From: an uncultured Alistipes sp. | Lineage (GTDB): Bacteria > Bacteroidota > Bacteroidia > Bacteroidales > UBA932 | NCBI GenBank assembly: GCA_902388455.1 | Contig: CABMPD010000006.1 | Span: 53,667-117,666 of the forward strand | Length of the DNA: 64,000 nucleotides | Reading direction: 5' to 3' | Part shown: piece by piece, positions 42,772 through 52,180 of the stretch | Layout: the number at the start of each line of letters is the position of its first letter | Numbering within the stretch: position 1 is the first letter of the stretch | Made by a program: the position numbers and the translations under genes | The notes under the pieces: model-generated | Told to the model about the DNA's origin: nothing | Database searches by the model: none | Seen by the model: only the letters and a program-made list of their open reading frames with translations

Positions 42772-44124
42772 ATGGCAAAGCTACTGTTCAAGATATGTTT
42801 CATGTGTGTGAGCATCCCGGTCATGGCTCAGGTTCAGACCGGGGATGCTTCTTCCACCAAGGTATGGACCTTGTCGGAATGCCTGGACTACGCGATGGAG
42901 CACAACATCCAGCTGAAGCAGACCCGCAACACCTACCTCTCCGGTGTTGAGGACACCAAGCAGGCCCGCGCGGCCCTCTTCCCCTCCCTGTCGGCCTCCA
43001 CTTCCCAGAGTCTGGCCAACTATCCGTCTTCCGATGTGACGGACAACAACATGTACACCGGCTCGTACAATCTCAATGCGAGCATGAGTCTCTTCCGCGG
43101 CGGCAGCCTGTCGACTGCCCTCAAGCAGCAGAAAGTCCAGAACGAGATGGACCTGCTCTCCGTGGAGGAAACAGCCAACGATATTCGTATTGCCATCATC
43201 CAGGCCTACATGCAGTGCCTCTACGCAGCTGAGTCCGTTACTGTCAGCCGCAGTACGGCCGAGGCTTCGAAGGTTCAGCGCGACCGGGCGGAGGAGATGT
43301 GGAAGGCCGGGTCGATCAGCCGGGTGGATTTTGCCCAGCTCGAGAGTCAGTGGAAGAGCGACGAGTACCAGGTCGTCTCGGCACAGGCCTCATACGACGA
43401 ATACCTCCTGCAGCTCAAGCAGCTGCTGGAACTCGATATCATGGACGAAATGAATCTTGCCGGGCCTGAGGTGCAGGAGGACCGTATTCTGTCGGTACTT
43501 CCCCCTAAGTCCGACATCTATCTGGCTGCTCTTGACGCCATGCCTGAGGTTGAGCGTGGCAATCTATCCATACAGGCGGCCGAGCTGGAGATACGTCAGG
43601 CCCGCGCAGGATTCTTTCCGTCCATTTCTCTCTCAGCCGGAGTGGGTACCAGTTTCATGACCGCCACAGGAGCGGGAACGGCCACGGGCTCTACGCCCGG
43701 CTACCGCACCGGCAACCAGTACTGGAACAATTTTCATGAGAACATAGGCCTGACCCTCAGCATCCCCATCTACTCCAACCGCAGCAACCGCACCGCTCTC
43801 AACAAGGCCCGTATCTCCGCCGAGAACACCCGCCTGGAGAAGCTGAGCATCGAGAAGAACCTTCTGAAAGAGGTCGAGTCAGCCTATCTCGGCGCCCTCT
43901 CTAACCAGTCCCGCTACATCGCCGCCCTGCAGCAGGAGGACTATGCCCGTCAGAGTTACGACCTTACGTACGAGCAGTTCTCCCTGGGAGTGAAAAATAC
44001 TGTCGAGCTGATTACGGCCCAGAACGAGCTGGCATCCGCTCAGCAGGAAGTGCTCCAGTCCAAATACATGACGCTGCTCAATCTCGAGCTGCTCGATATC
44101 TATCAAGGAATTAAAAACTTATAA
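42772..44124 (+). CDS. TolC-family outer-membrane efflux protein
   Basis: 450-residue outer-membrane channel of a tripartite exporter, with signal peptide KLLFKICFMCVSIPVMAQ. Two related halves each start with the OEP pattern (LSECLDYAMEHNIQLKQTRN; LSIPIYSNRSNRTALNKA), with long coiled-coil helices such as IEKNLLKEVESAYLGAL and SYDLTYEQFSLGVKNTVELITAQNELASAQQE. First gene of an operon with adaptor, ABC ATPase and permease, so it belongs to a MacAB-TolC-like pump. Confidence 0.9.
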   Translation: MAKLLFKICFMCVSIPVMAQVQTGDASSTKVWTLSECLDYAMEHNIQLKQTRNTYLSGVEDTKQARAALFPSLSASTSQSLANYPSSDVTDNNMYTGSYNLNASMSLFRGGSLSTALKQQKVQNEMDLLSVEETANDIRIAIIQAYMQCLYAAESVTVSRSTAEASKVQRDRAEEMWKAGSISRVDFAQLESQWKSDEYQVVSAQASYDEYLLQLKQLLELDIMDEMNLAGPEVQEDRILSVLPPKSDIYLAALDAMPEVERGNLSIQAAELEIRQARAGFFPSISLSAGVGTSFMTATGAGTATGSTPGYRTGNQYWNNFHENIGLTLSIPIYSNRSNRTALNKARISAENTRLEKLSIEKNLLKEVESAYLGALSNQSRYIAALQQEDYARQSYDLTYEQFSLGVKNTVELITAQNELASAQQEVLQSKYMTLLNLELLDIYQGIKNL

Positions 44125-44128
44125 TACA

Positions 44129-45412
44129 ATGAGAAAGACAACAGCAGTAAAAATAACCGTATGGACGGTGGTCCTGGCCGCGGCGGCCGTCGGCGTCTGG
44201 CTGATGGTCAGGCCTTCCGGCAGCGGTGAGATTACCGTTCAGACAGTCCGGGTCTCCCGCGGAAACATCAGCAACTCCGTGACAGCCACTGGTACCGTCG
44301 AGCCTGTCACCCTCGTGGAGGTCGGAACTCAGGTCTCCGGTATCATCGACAGGCTCTATGTGGACTACAATGACCGGGTCACCGCCGGCCAGCTCATCGC
44401 CGAGATGGACAAGGTGACTCTGGAGTCCGACCTGGAGGAGGCCGAGGCCCAGCTGGCCAGCAGCAAGACCGAGTACGAGTACCGCATGAAGGAATACCTG
44501 CGCACCAAGCAGCTCTATGAAAAGGAACTGGTCAGTGACGCCGAGTACGACGAGGCACTCTACCTCTATGAGACGGCCAGGAACACCTACGCCCAGCGTC
44601 AGGCCTCCATCGTCGGCATCCGGCGCAATCTGGGCTACGCCACCATCACCTCACCCATCGACGGAGTGGTCATAAGCCGCGCCGTGGAGGAAGGACAGAC
44701 AGTGGCCGCCGGCTTCGAGACCCCGACCCTCTTTACGATAGCCAACGACCTGACCGACATGCAGGTGATAGCCGATGTGGACGAGGCCGACATAGGTTAT
44801 GTGCAGGAGGGCCAGAGGGTGGACTTCACGGTGGACGCCTATCCTGACGATGTGTTTACAGGTACGGTGGAACAGGTCCGGCTTGAGGCTACGACTGAGT
44901 CTAGTGTCGTGACTTATGAAGTGGTGATCACGGCCTATAACCCGGAACTCAAGCTCAAGCCCGGCCTTACCGCCAATGTGACGATATATACCCTCGAGCG
45001 CAACAATGTCTGCTGCGTCCCGTCCAAGGCGCTGCGCTTTGTCCCCGACCCAGGCATGATGGAGTCCATGGGCTATAACCTTGCGGTTCCGGAAGCCGGG
45101 AAGGAAGGAGGCCCTGCAGGACCCGGAGGATTTGCTCCCGCTGCGGGTATGGAGATGCCGGCCGGTCCTGGCGGCGGTATCCCTGGAGATATGCCGGCTC
45201 CGGCGGCTCCCGAAAATATCTGCTGGGTCCTGAACGGTACCCAACTGGAACCCAGGATGGTGACTGTGGGTGAGTCCGACGGGGAGATGACAGAGATTAT
45301 TTCCGGAGTGACTGAGGGAGAGACCGTAGTCACCGGAGTGCAGACGGCCGTCCTGCCCGTAAAGGCAGCCCAGCAGGAGCGCAGCCCCTTCATGCCCGGA
45401 CCTCCCAGATAA
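44129..45412 (+). CDS. MacA-like periplasmic adaptor (HlyD/RND family)
   Basis: 427 residues. One N-terminal membrane helix (ITVWTVVLAAAAVGVWLMV), the lipoyl-like half VTATGTVEPVTLVEVGTQVSGIIDRLYVDYNDRV split by a helical hairpin (TKQLYEKELVSDAEYDEAL), then ATITSPIDGVVISRAVEEGQTVAAG and a beta-barrel domain. A Gly/Pro/Met-rich insert (residues about 325-355, GKEGGPAGPGGFAPAAGMEMP) interrupts the membrane-proximal domain, which is unusual. Bridges the inner-membrane MacB-like permease and the TolC-like channel. Confidence 0.9.
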   Translation: MRKTTAVKITVWTVVLAAAAVGVWLMVRPSGSGEITVQTVRVSRGNISNSVTATGTVEPVTLVEVGTQVSGIIDRLYVDYNDRVTAGQLIAEMDKVTLESDLEEAEAQLASSKTEYEYRMKEYLRTKQLYEKELVSDAEYDEALYLYETARNTYAQRQASIVGIRRNLGYATITSPIDGVVISRAVEEGQTVAAGFETPTLFTIANDLTDMQVIADVDEADIGYVQEGQRVDFTVDAYPDDVFTGTVEQVRLEATTESSVVTYEVVITAYNPELKLKPGLTANVTIYTLERNNVCCVPSKALRFVPDPGMMESMGYNLAVPEAGKEGGPAGPGGFAPAAGMEMPAGPGGGIPGDMPAPAAPENICWVLNGTQLEPRMVTVGESDGEMTEIISGVTEGETVVTGVQTAVLPVKAAQQERSPFMPGPPR

Positions 45413-45424
45413 AGACAGCAGGCT

Positions 45425-46165
45425 ATGAGAGAAATTATCAGATTGGAGGATATCTGCCGCGACTTCATAGTCGGAGAAGAGACGGTCCATGCGCTCAGAG
45501 AGGTGTCATTTACCATCAGCGAAGGGGAGTTCGTGACCATCATGGGCTCCTCCGGCTCGGGCAAGTCCACCCTGCTCAACACCCTCGGCTGCCTGGATAC
45601 CCCCACTTCAGGAGAATACTGGCTCGACGGCATATCCGTCCGGACCATGGACAAGAACCGGAGGGCGACCCTGCGCAACCGCAAGATAGGCTTCGTATTC
45701 CAGAGCTACAACCTCCTGCCCAAGACCACGGCAGTGGAGAATGTGGAGCTGCCCCTGATGTACAATTCCTCATATTCGTCCTCGCAGCGGCGTCAGAAGG
45801 CCGTCAGCGCCCTGGAGTCAGTGGGTCTGGGCGACCGTCTGTGGCACAAGAGCAACCAGATGTCCGGCGGACAGATGCAGAGGGTGGCCATCGCCCGGGC
45901 CCTGGTCAACGACCCGGCGGTAATCCTGGCCGACGAGGCCACCGGCAACCTCGACACCCGCACCAGCTTCGAGGTGCTGGTCCTCTTCCAGAAGCTCCAC
46001 GCCGAGGGCCGGACCATAATTTTCGTAACGCATAATCCCGAGATCGCGCGGTACAGCAGCCGCAACATCACCCTCCGCGACGGAAGGGTGACCGGGGATG
46101 TCCTCAACGGAAACATCCTCGATGCGGCCGTCACCCTCGCGTCCATCCCGGTAGAGGAGGACTAG
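45425..46165 (+). CDS. MacB-like ABC transporter ATPase
   Basis: 246-residue ATPase of the LolD/MacB type. Walker [11 protein letters not shown]-loop [10 protein letters not shown], signature [15 protein letters not shown], Walker [14 protein letters not shown] and the switch histidine in [11 protein letters not shown] are all present. The ATPase is a separate gene from the permease, unlike E. coli MacB where both are one chain. Twelve bp downstream of the adaptor. Confidence 0.94.
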   Translation: MREIIRLEDICRDFIVGEETVHALREVSFTISEGEFVTIMGSSGSGKSTLLNTLGCLDTPTSGEYWLDGISVRTMDKNRRATLRNRKIGFVFQSYNLLPKTTAVENVELPLMYNSSYSSSQRRQKAVSALESVGLGDRLWHKSNQMSGGQMQRVAIARALVNDPAVILADEATGNLDTRTSFEVLVLFQKLHAEGRTIIFVTHNPEIARYSSRNITLRDGRVTGDVLNGNILDAAVTLASIPVEED

Positions 46166-46168
46166 GCA

Positions 46169-47389
46169 ATGAATATAGGCAATCTTTTTAAAATAGCCGT
46201 AAAGGCTCTCAGTAACAATAAATTCCGCGGATTCCTGACTATGCTCGGCATCATTATCGGGGTGGCGGCCGTGATAACGATGCTGGCCATCGGCCAGGGG
46301 TCCAAGCGGAGCATCCAGGCGCAGATCAGCGAGATGGGGTCCAATATGATAATGATCCATCCGGGCGGCGAGCGCAGGGGAGGAGTGAGGCTGAGCCCCG
46401 AGGACATGGAGTCCCTCAAGCTCGAGGACCTTCAGGATATTCAGACGCAGACCAGTTTCGTAACATACGTCTCGCCGGCTGTCAACAGCTCCGGCCAGGC
46501 CATTTACGGGGCCAGGAATACACCGACCACAGTCTACGGTGCCAACCGGGACTATCTGGAGATACGGCGTTACCGGGTCCAGGACGGGGATATCTTCACC
46601 GAGCAGGATATCCGTACGGCAGCCAAGGTCTGTCTGGTGGGCAAGTCTGTAGTGGATGAGCTCTTCCCCGAGGGGCAGAATCCGATAGGGAAGGTAATCC
46701 GTTTCGGAACCATCCCCCTGCGTATCATTGGAGTACTGGAGAGCAAGGGCTACAACAGCATGGGCATGGACCAGGACGACCTGATCATCGCTCCATACAC
46801 CACCGTTCAGAAGAGGATGCTGGCCATCACCCACCTCCAGGAGATTATCTGCTCCGCCGTCTCAGAGGACTATACGGAGCAGGCGATAGAGGAGATATCA
46901 CAGATATTGAGAGACAACCACCGGCTCAAGGACACCGACGAGGACGACTTCTCCATCCGTTCCCAGCAGGAGCTCTCCTCGATGATGACCTCCACCACCG
47001 ACACGATGACGGTACTGCTTGCCGTCGTGGCCGGTATCTCGCTGCTGGTCGGCGGCATAGGTATCATGAACATCATGTATGTCTCCGTTACCGAGCGCAC
47101 CCGGGAGATAGGTCTGAGGATGTCGATAGGGGCCAAGGGCCGGGACATCCTGGCGCAGTTCCTCATAGAGTCTGTCCTCATCAGCGTCACCGGCGGCCTG
47201 ATAGGTGTGGTGCTGGGAGTCGGCGCAGCCCTGCTGGTCAACCTCCTGGCCTCCTATCCCGTCTTCATCCAGCCTTGGAGCGTGATACTCTCCTTCGCCG
47301 TCTGCACCTTCACAGGAGTGTTCTTTGGATGGTATCCTGCGAAGAAAGCCGCCGGACTGGATCCGATAGAGGCGATAAGATACGAGTAA
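46169..47389 (+). CDS. MacB-like ABC transporter permease (FtsX family)
   Basis: 406 residues with MacB-PCD topology: helix 1 (GFLTMLGIIIGVAAVITMLAIG), a periplasmic domain of about 230 residues, then three C-terminal helices (TVLLAVVAGISLLVGGIGIMNIMYVSV, ESVLISVTGGLIGVVLGVGAALLV, ILSFAVCTFTGVFFGWYPAKKAA). The GGIGIMNIM and ERTREIGLRMSIGA motifs are diagnostic. Starts 3 bp after the ATPase stop. Confidence 0.94.
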   Translation: MNIGNLFKIAVKALSNNKFRGFLTMLGIIIGVAAVITMLAIGQGSKRSIQAQISEMGSNMIMIHPGGERRGGVRLSPEDMESLKLEDLQDIQTQTSFVTYVSPAVNSSGQAIYGARNTPTTVYGANRDYLEIRRYRVQDGDIFTEQDIRTAAKVCLVGKSVVDELFPEGQNPIGKVIRFGTIPLRIIGVLESKGYNSMGMDQDDLIIAPYTTVQKRMLAITHLQEIICSAVSEDYTEQAIEEISQILRDNHRLKDTDEDDFSIRSQQELSSMMTSTTDTMTVLLAVVAGISLLVGGIGIMNIMYVSVTERTREIGLRMSIGAKGRDILAQFLIESVLISVTGGLIGVVLGVGAALLVNLLASYPVFIQPWSVILSFAVCTFTGVFFGWYPAKKAAGLDPIEAIRYE

Positions 47390-47425
47390 AATGTTTAATT
47401 TTGCGTTCAGGATGAGACACTGCCT

Positions 47426-48472
47426 ATGACACCGCGTCAGACAAGATATACCGGATGGCTGATACACTCCCTGATATGGGCGGTGGTGATATTCATGCCC
47501 CTGTTCAGGACCTCTCCCGACAGACCCATGATGACCGGGCCGGAGTACGTCCGTTTCCTGATGGTGCCGCTGTCCTTCATGGCGGTATTTTACCTCAATT
47601 ATTTCCTGCTGATAGACAAGTTCCTGGCCCGCCGCCGCATGGGCGCGTTCGTCATCCTGAATATCCTGCTCATCGCCGCGGCAATGACTGCGGTGCACCT
47701 GCTTTTCAGGTATGTACTCCCCCCTGATTTTCACAGACCTCACGGGATGCGGCCTATTATGGACAGCCTGGTCTTCTTCGGACGCAACGCCCTGATGTAT
47801 GTCCTGGTCGCCGGAGCCAGCGTGGCGGTGAGGATGACTGCCGGATGGTACCGGGCCGAGTCTGAGCGCAAGGAGCTGGAGCACCGCCGCTCAGAGGCCG
47901 AACTGCAGAATCTCAGGCAGCAGCTCAATCCTCATTTTCTGTTCAATACCCTGAACAACATCTATTCCCTCATACAGATCGACCCTGCCCGGGCCCAGAT
48001 CGCCGTCCATGACCTCAGCCATCTGCTCCGCTACGTTCTTTACGGCGGTGACCGGGAGGAGGTGCCGCTGCAGGACGAGATTAATTTTATCCGGGAGTAT
48101 ATAGCCCTGATGCGCATCCGTCTGCCGCGGCATGTGGAGGTGAGTGTGGAGCTGCCGGAGGCTCCGGCCGGGCAGATGATAGCCCCGCTGCTGTTTATTT
48201 CCCTGGTGGAGAATGCCTTCAAGCACGGAGTCAGCAATGACAGGCCCTCGTCCGTACACATACGGATTGCCGTGGAAGGAAGCCGGCTGGAGTGCGTTAC
48301 TGTCAACAGTTGCTTTCCCAAGGCGCAGGGGGCTGACCGCAGCGGCTCGGGCGTAGGCCTGGCGAATCTCAGCCGCCGGCTGGAGCTGCTCTATCCCGGG
48401 AAGTATGAGTTCCGCTACGGACAGGAGGGGGAGGAGTACCGCGCTTTCCTGAGTATTGACCTTAGAAAATGA
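47426..48472 (+). CDS. LytS/YehU-type sensor histidine kinase
   Basis: 348 residues: four membrane helices in the first 140 residues without a large external sensor domain, then the His_kinase domain with the phosphoacceptor block LRQQLNPHFLFNTLNNIYSLIQ, FIREYIALMRIRLP, and the ATP-binding N and G boxes (LVENAFKHGV, GSGVGLANLSRRLELLYPG). In the same operon as the exporter genes (36 bp gap), so it probably senses an envelope signal that controls them. Confidence 0.92.
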   Translation: MTPRQTRYTGWLIHSLIWAVVIFMPLFRTSPDRPMMTGPEYVRFLMVPLSFMAVFYLNYFLLIDKFLARRRMGAFVILNILLIAAAMTAVHLLFRYVLPPDFHRPHGMRPIMDSLVFFGRNALMYVLVAGASVAVRMTAGWYRAESERKELEHRRSEAELQNLRQQLNPHFLFNTLNNIYSLIQIDPARAQIAVHDLSHLLRYVLYGGDREEVPLQDEINFIREYIALMRIRLPRHVEVSVELPEAPAGQMIAPLLFISLVENAFKHGVSNDRPSSVHIRIAVEGSRLECVTVNSCFPKAQGADRSGSGVGLANLSRRLELLYPGKYEFRYGQEGEEYRAFLSIDLRK

Positions 48473-48479
48473 GAATGCC

Positions 48480-49187
48480 ATGAAATTGACCTGCTATGTC
48501 GTGGATGACGAGCCCCTGGCGGTGGAGCTGATGGAGGGATATGTCCGCAAGACTCCTTTTCTGGAGTTGAAAGGATCCTTCTACAGTGCCTCGGCGACAT
48601 TCGAGGCGTTGGGACGGGAGGCTGTGGACCTGCTCTTCTGCGACATCCAGATGCCGGAGCTCAGCGGGATGGAGCTGGCCCGGATGCTGCCTGAGCGGAC
48701 GCGGGTGATATTTACCACTGCCTTCAGCAATTATGCGGTGGAAGGCTTCAGGGTCAATGCCCTGGACTACCTGCTCAAGCCCATTTCCTATGCCGATTTT
48801 CTGGAGTCGGCCTCCAAGGCTCTGCGGTGGTTCGAGATGGCGGGAAGCAGCGTTGCCCCGGCATCCATCTATGTAAAAACAGATTACCGGCTGCTGAGGC
48901 TGGAACTGGACGATATTCTATATATCGAGGGGCTCAAGGACTATGTCAGGATATGGCTCCGGGACCGCTCCGAGCCTGTGCTCTCGCTGATGAGCATGAA
49001 GGCGCTGGAGGAACAGCTTCCACGGGAGCGTTTCGTGAGGGTGCACCGCTCGTACATCATCCAGCCGTCAGCGATGTCCTGCATCGAGAGGGGAAGAGTG
49101 GTCTACGGGAAGGTGAGGATACCGGTGTCAGATACTTACCGTCAGGGACTTCAGGATTTTCTGGAGAAAAACTCCATCATACTATAG
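48480..49187 (+). CDS. LytTR-family response regulator
   Basis: 235 residues: receiver domain with acidic pair in YVVDDEP, phosphorylated Asp55 in LLFCDIQMPELSG, the switch Thr in IFTTAFSNYAVEGF and Lys in YLLKP; then a LytTR DNA-binding domain (SIYVKTDYRLLRLELDDILYIEGLKDYVRIW, VRVHRSYII). The frame extends to a TTG at 48456, but the ATG at 48480, 7 bp after the kinase stop, is the family start. Output partner of the kinase upstream. Confidence 0.93.
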   Translation: MKLTCYVVDDEPLAVELMEGYVRKTPFLELKGSFYSASATFEALGREAVDLLFCDIQMPELSGMELARMLPERTRVIFTTAFSNYAVEGFRVNALDYLLKPISYADFLESASKALRWFEMAGSSVAPASIYVKTDYRLLRLELDDILYIEGLKDYVRIWLRDRSEPVLSLMSMKALEEQLPRERFVRVHRSYIIQPSAMSCIERGRVVYGKVRIPVSDTYRQGLQDFLEKNSIIL

Positions 49188-50525
49188 GCCGAACGAGAAG
49201 CGCAGGCCGAAGCGCAGGTAGAAGTTGAGCGGCCGGGCCTTGTAGGTGGTCTGCAGGGAGGTGCCGTCATCGAAGTAGTAGGCGGCTCCGGGCTCGGCGT
49301 AGAGACCGACTGCGGGTGTTATGTTGAGCTGTACTCCGGCGGTGGCGTTGATGCTCCACTGCAGCGGCTTGGTACTGAGGGTCTCCGTGCGGTCTGTGCC
49401 GAGGTCCCGGCTGTCGAGAATATATTCTGTGCGTATGGATCCTCCTACGCATTTCTCCATCAGGCCGCCCGCGGAGGCGTAGACATCCACGTAGCGGCTG
49501 TGTACGAATGTGTAGCTGACGTTCAGGGGGATGCCGATGTAGTGTATCTGTGTGGCAGCGGTATAGTGGTTCTGCTCCGAGCCGGACTGTAGGGTGGATG
49601 AGAGCCAGGTGTAGGTCAGGCCGGTCTCAAAGCCTACGCCCGACGGCAGGCTGTACCGCAGGGTCACTCCTGTCCTTACAGGAAGTCGGTAGCGTGTATC
49701 GGTGCTGACGTCCTCTCCCTGGTTGGCATAGCGCATGTTGGCGTCGGGATCAATCCAGAGGCCGGTAGGGTTGGAGGATGATAGGGACATCGGGGCAGCC
49801 TGATATCCGGACATGCCGGTGTAACCCTGTCTGTTGGCGGTGCTTCCCGGGGAGTTTGATGAGGATATACCGACGCTGAACAGACCGGCGGGTCTTCTTC
49901 CCTCCTCTCTCCCCTCCATATCCGCGGACAGTGTCCGTTCCGGACGGCCGGAGTCTCTGTTGCTCAACCTGTTTTCTTTCAGGACTTCAGCCCTCTCTAT
50001 GACCCTTCTCTCTGCGGTTCCGGCCACTTGTTCATGTACTCGGTCTTTATGCGTGGCCGTTATGTCTGCCGCGGCCCTTACGGGCAGCCTGGACCCGCCG
50101 CTGTTCAGTACGGTATGGGTTTGTATGTCTGTCGATTCTGCGGACCTGGATTCTTTCATGACAGCAGCCTCATTTACGGCGTCTGTTTTTTCCGTGCCTG
50201 TGGTGGCGTCCGCGCCGGGTGTGCCAATGGCTGTCTCAGGTTGGTTCCGCTCAGTCAGCACTTCAGCTGTCAGAGGGATGTCCGTGCTGTCCTGTGCAGG
50301 GCTGAAGAGCATGATGAGCAGGGTTGCGGCAGCTGCTGCGGTACCTGCGGCGACGGTAATCCATCGGATGGCAGGCCGGATTTTTCCGGATGACCGTTTC
50401 TCCTGTGCGCCTGCGGATTCCTGAGCCGCCTCGATCCTCTGCCACAGGCCTTCCGGAGCCGGTGCTTCCCAGCCTTCCAGTTTATCCCTTATATCGTCAA
50501 ACATTCTTTTCATTCCTGTATTCAT
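49182..50525 (-). CDS. Anti-sigma-like N-terminus, one membrane helix and C-terminal outer-membrane barrel
   Basis: 447 residues in three parts: a cytoplasmic segment (KRMFDDIRDKLEGWEAPAPEGLWQRIEAA) resembling the start of Bacteroidetes anti-sigma-associated proteins; a membrane helix (WITVAAGTAAAAATLLIMLF, about residues 54-73); a low-complexity Thr/Glu/Arg-rich linker of about 130 residues; and a beta-barrel of the OMP_b-brl_2 type (GVTLRYSLPSGVGFETGLTYTWL to FYLRFGLRFSFGL). It follows and overlaps the ECF sigma factor gene by 8-29 bp depending on which of three ATGs (50525, 50513, 50504) is used. Coupled translation suggests it controls that sigma factor; inference. Confidence 0.75.
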   Translation of the reverse strand: MNTGMKRMFDDIRDKLEGWEAPAPEGLWQRIEAAQESAGAQEKRSSGKIRPAIRWITVAAGTAAAAATLLIMLFSPAQDSTDIPLTAEVLTERNQPETAIGTPGADATTGTEKTDAVNEAAVMKESRSAESTDIQTHTVLNSGGSRLPVRAAADITATHKDRVHEQVAGTAERRVIERAEVLKENRLSNRDSGRPERTLSADMEGREEGRRPAGLFSVGISSSNSPGSTANRQGYTGMSGYQAAPMSLSSSNPTGLWIDPDANMRYANQGEDVSTDTRYRLPVRTGVTLRYSLPSGVGFETGLTYTWLSSTLQSGSEQNHYTAATQIHYIGIPLNVSYTFVHSRYVDVYASAGGLMEKCVGGSIRTEYILDSRDLGTDRTETLSTKPLQWSINATAGVQLNITPAVGLYAEPGAAYYFDDGTSLQTTYKARPLNFYLRFGLRFSFGL

Positions 50526-51069
50526 TTACCATTTTTACCAGCATCCTCCTGGCCCTGTGCAGACAAGATGCCGAAGTTCCTGGTGCCATGCCCAGCATCC
50601 GGGCTATTTCTTTGTGACTCATCCTCTGGAATACGTAGAGGTTGAATACTGTCCTGTGTGGGATCGGCAGGCTGCGGATCATCTTCTGCATCTCTTCAGG
50701 AGGAATGCCGCTTATATCGGTCTCATCCTCTTCCATGGCAGTCTCGGGAAGATGGTCCTTGAACTCCACCATGGAGTTTCGGCTATTGTCCCTCAGGTAT
50801 TTCAATGCGTCATTGACCACTATCCTCGTCATCCATGCCCTCAGCGAACCCTTTCCCCGGTACTGGAACTTGTCCAGTGACCTGAATATCCTTACGAAAC
50901 TCTCCTGCAGCAGGTCCCGTACATCCTCATCATTATCTATGTACCTGGAGCATACGGCAGTAAGATAGCCTATATGAGCTTCGTAGATGGATCTGGCAGC
51001 ACTGCGGTCTCCTTCTGCTGCAGCTCTTACAGTGTCTCTTTCAGGGTCTTGCTGTATGCGGGATATCAC
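50497..51069 (-). CDS. ECF-type RNA polymerase sigma factor
   Basis: 190 residues. Sigma region 2 is seen in YLTAVCSRYIDNDEDVRDLLQESFVRIFRSLDKFQYRG and LRAWMTRIVVNDALKYLR; region 4 in LPIPHRTVFNLYVFQRMSHKEIARMLGMAPGTSASCLHRARRML. The frame starts at GTG (51069); no in-frame ATG is close. Ends within the anti-sigma-like gene. The NigD-like lipoprotein gene lies 29 bp upstream on the same strand, making a three-gene unit. Confidence 0.92.
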   Translation of the reverse strand: MISRIQQDPERDTVRAAAEGDRSAARSIYEAHIGYLTAVCSRYIDNDEDVRDLLQESFVRIFRSLDKFQYRGKGSLRAWMTRIVVNDALKYLRDNSRNSMVEFKDHLPETAMEEDETDISGIPPEEMQKMIRSLPIPHRTVFNLYVFQRMSHKEIARMLGMAPGTSASCLHRARRMLVKMVNEYRNEKNV

Positions 51070-51098
51070 CTGGTATCCGGTTTCTATTATGTTGTATG

Positions 51099-51875
51099 TT
51101 ACTGTATGCCTGTTAGGAACGAGGCACCGCTCTCGATTCTCATTTCTGACGGCGAGGATTTTCCAGTGCAGTAGTCAAACTGAGCCGTGTGGTACTTCTC
51201 GTCGAAAGATTTCCACTTTAGTGTAATCTTTACGGTCTCGCCATTAGTGTCCGGGAGGTCGTCCAGACGGAAAGCTACAAGTCCGTCAGCAGGATATCCA
51301 TTGGCCGGATGTATTTCATCGGGATATGAGGCACCCTCGATTTTGTGCCGGAATTCCAGCAGATATGGATCATCAGTGCTGTTGGTGAGCAGATTGACCT
51401 TGTGTATAGTGCCAGGGCCGGATGTCCTGACCCTGAAACGGAGAGTGATGTAGCCGTCCTCCACCACTGTCATCCAGTCATTGATCATGGCTACCGGGTC
51501 ATCTCCGTAGGTGTTCGTAATCTCTGGCTCACCGGTGTACTGAACTGTGCTCTTGGTCAGTATGCTGTCTATGGCGAAAACATGGACCACCTTGTCATAT
51601 CCCTCGACCGTGGCTCCGGTCTCCTGTATGCTGGTCAATGCCCTGACTTCCCTATTTCCGAAAGGTGATACGGGCATGTTCTCGGCAATGAGAGTAGTAG
51701 AGTCGTCCAGCTGCAGGTAGCATCCGGCCGTATCCCCGGGAACCTGTTTTACAGTCACTATGGCGTTGGGGTAGTAGATGTAATAACTGTCGGTATCCTT
51801 CATACATGACTGTGCGGACAGCAATGTGGCTGTGACTCCAGCCGTGAGTATCAGTTTTCTTGCAATGCTTTTCAT
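51099..51875 (-). CDS. NigD-like lipoprotein
   Basis: 258-residue lipoprotein: signal ARKLILTAGVTATLLSAQSC, then an OB-like N-terminal region (NAIVTVKQVPGDTAGCYLQLDDSTTLIAEN) and a C-terminal domain with TLRFRVRTSGPGTIHKVNLL and LVAFRLDDLPDTNGETVKITLKWKS, as in NigD/NigD-like proteins. Members of this family occur beside bacteriocin and sigma-factor loci in Bacteroidetes; function unresolved. First gene of the sigma factor unit. Confidence 0.78.
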   Translation of the reverse strand: MKSIARKLILTAGVTATLLSAQSCMKDTDSYYIYYPNAIVTVKQVPGDTAGCYLQLDDSTTLIAENMPVSPFGNREVRALTSIQETGATVEGYDKVVHVFAIDSILTKSTVQYTGEPEITNTYGDDPVAMINDWMTVVEDGYITLRFRVRTSGPGTIHKVNLLTNSTDDPYLLEFRHKIEGASYPDEIHPANGYPADGLVAFRLDDLPDTNGETVKITLKWKSFDEKYHTAQFDYCTGKSSPSEMRIESGASFLTGIQ

Positions 51876-51956
51876 TTTCCAATTTTCATTTTCTGTTTAA
51901 CTTCCGTTCACAAATTAAATCCAATTTCATGCAAAACATTGCACTTGACACGATAT

Positions 51957-51989
51957 TTTTTGCAAATTCCACAAAAATGCCTACTTTTG
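51957..51989 (+). promoter_or_regulatory. Promoter of tRNA-Ser
   Basis: A T-run ending in TTTTG at 51962, 19-bp spacer, and -7 element TACTTTTG at 51982-51989, 21 bp before the tRNA 5' end. Confidence 0.65.
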
Positions 51990-52010
51990 CCCTCCCGTTC
52001 ACAAAACCAC

Positions 52011-52097
52011 GGTGAGGTGGGTGAGTGGCTTAAACCAGCAGTTTGCTAAACTGCCGTACGGGTTACCGTACCGGGGGTTCGAATCCCCCCCTCACCG
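52011..52097 (+). tRNA. tRNA-Ser(GCU)
   Basis: Class II tRNA of 87 nt. Acceptor GGTGAGG pairs with CCTCACC, discriminator G at 52097; anticodon stem GCAGT/ACTGC encloses TTGCTAA with anticodon GCT; a long variable arm (CGTACGGGTTACCGTACC) and T arm (GGGGGTTCGAATCCCCC) follow. No CCA is encoded. Confidence 0.96.
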
Positions 52098-52128
52098 CAA
52101 TAAAGCTTGATTTTCAGGCGAATTTGAA

Positions 52129-52180
52129 AAATACGAACAGATTTACGAACAATTTTGTAAGTCTGTTCGTATTTGTTTTT
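52129..52180 (+). terminator. Terminator-like hairpin downstream of tRNA-Ser
   Basis: AAATACGAACAGATTTAC (52129-52146) and GTAAGTCTGTTCGTATTT (52157-52174) pair over 18 bp with one mismatch, followed by GTTTTT. Also marks the boundary to the accessory region. Confidence 0.7.
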
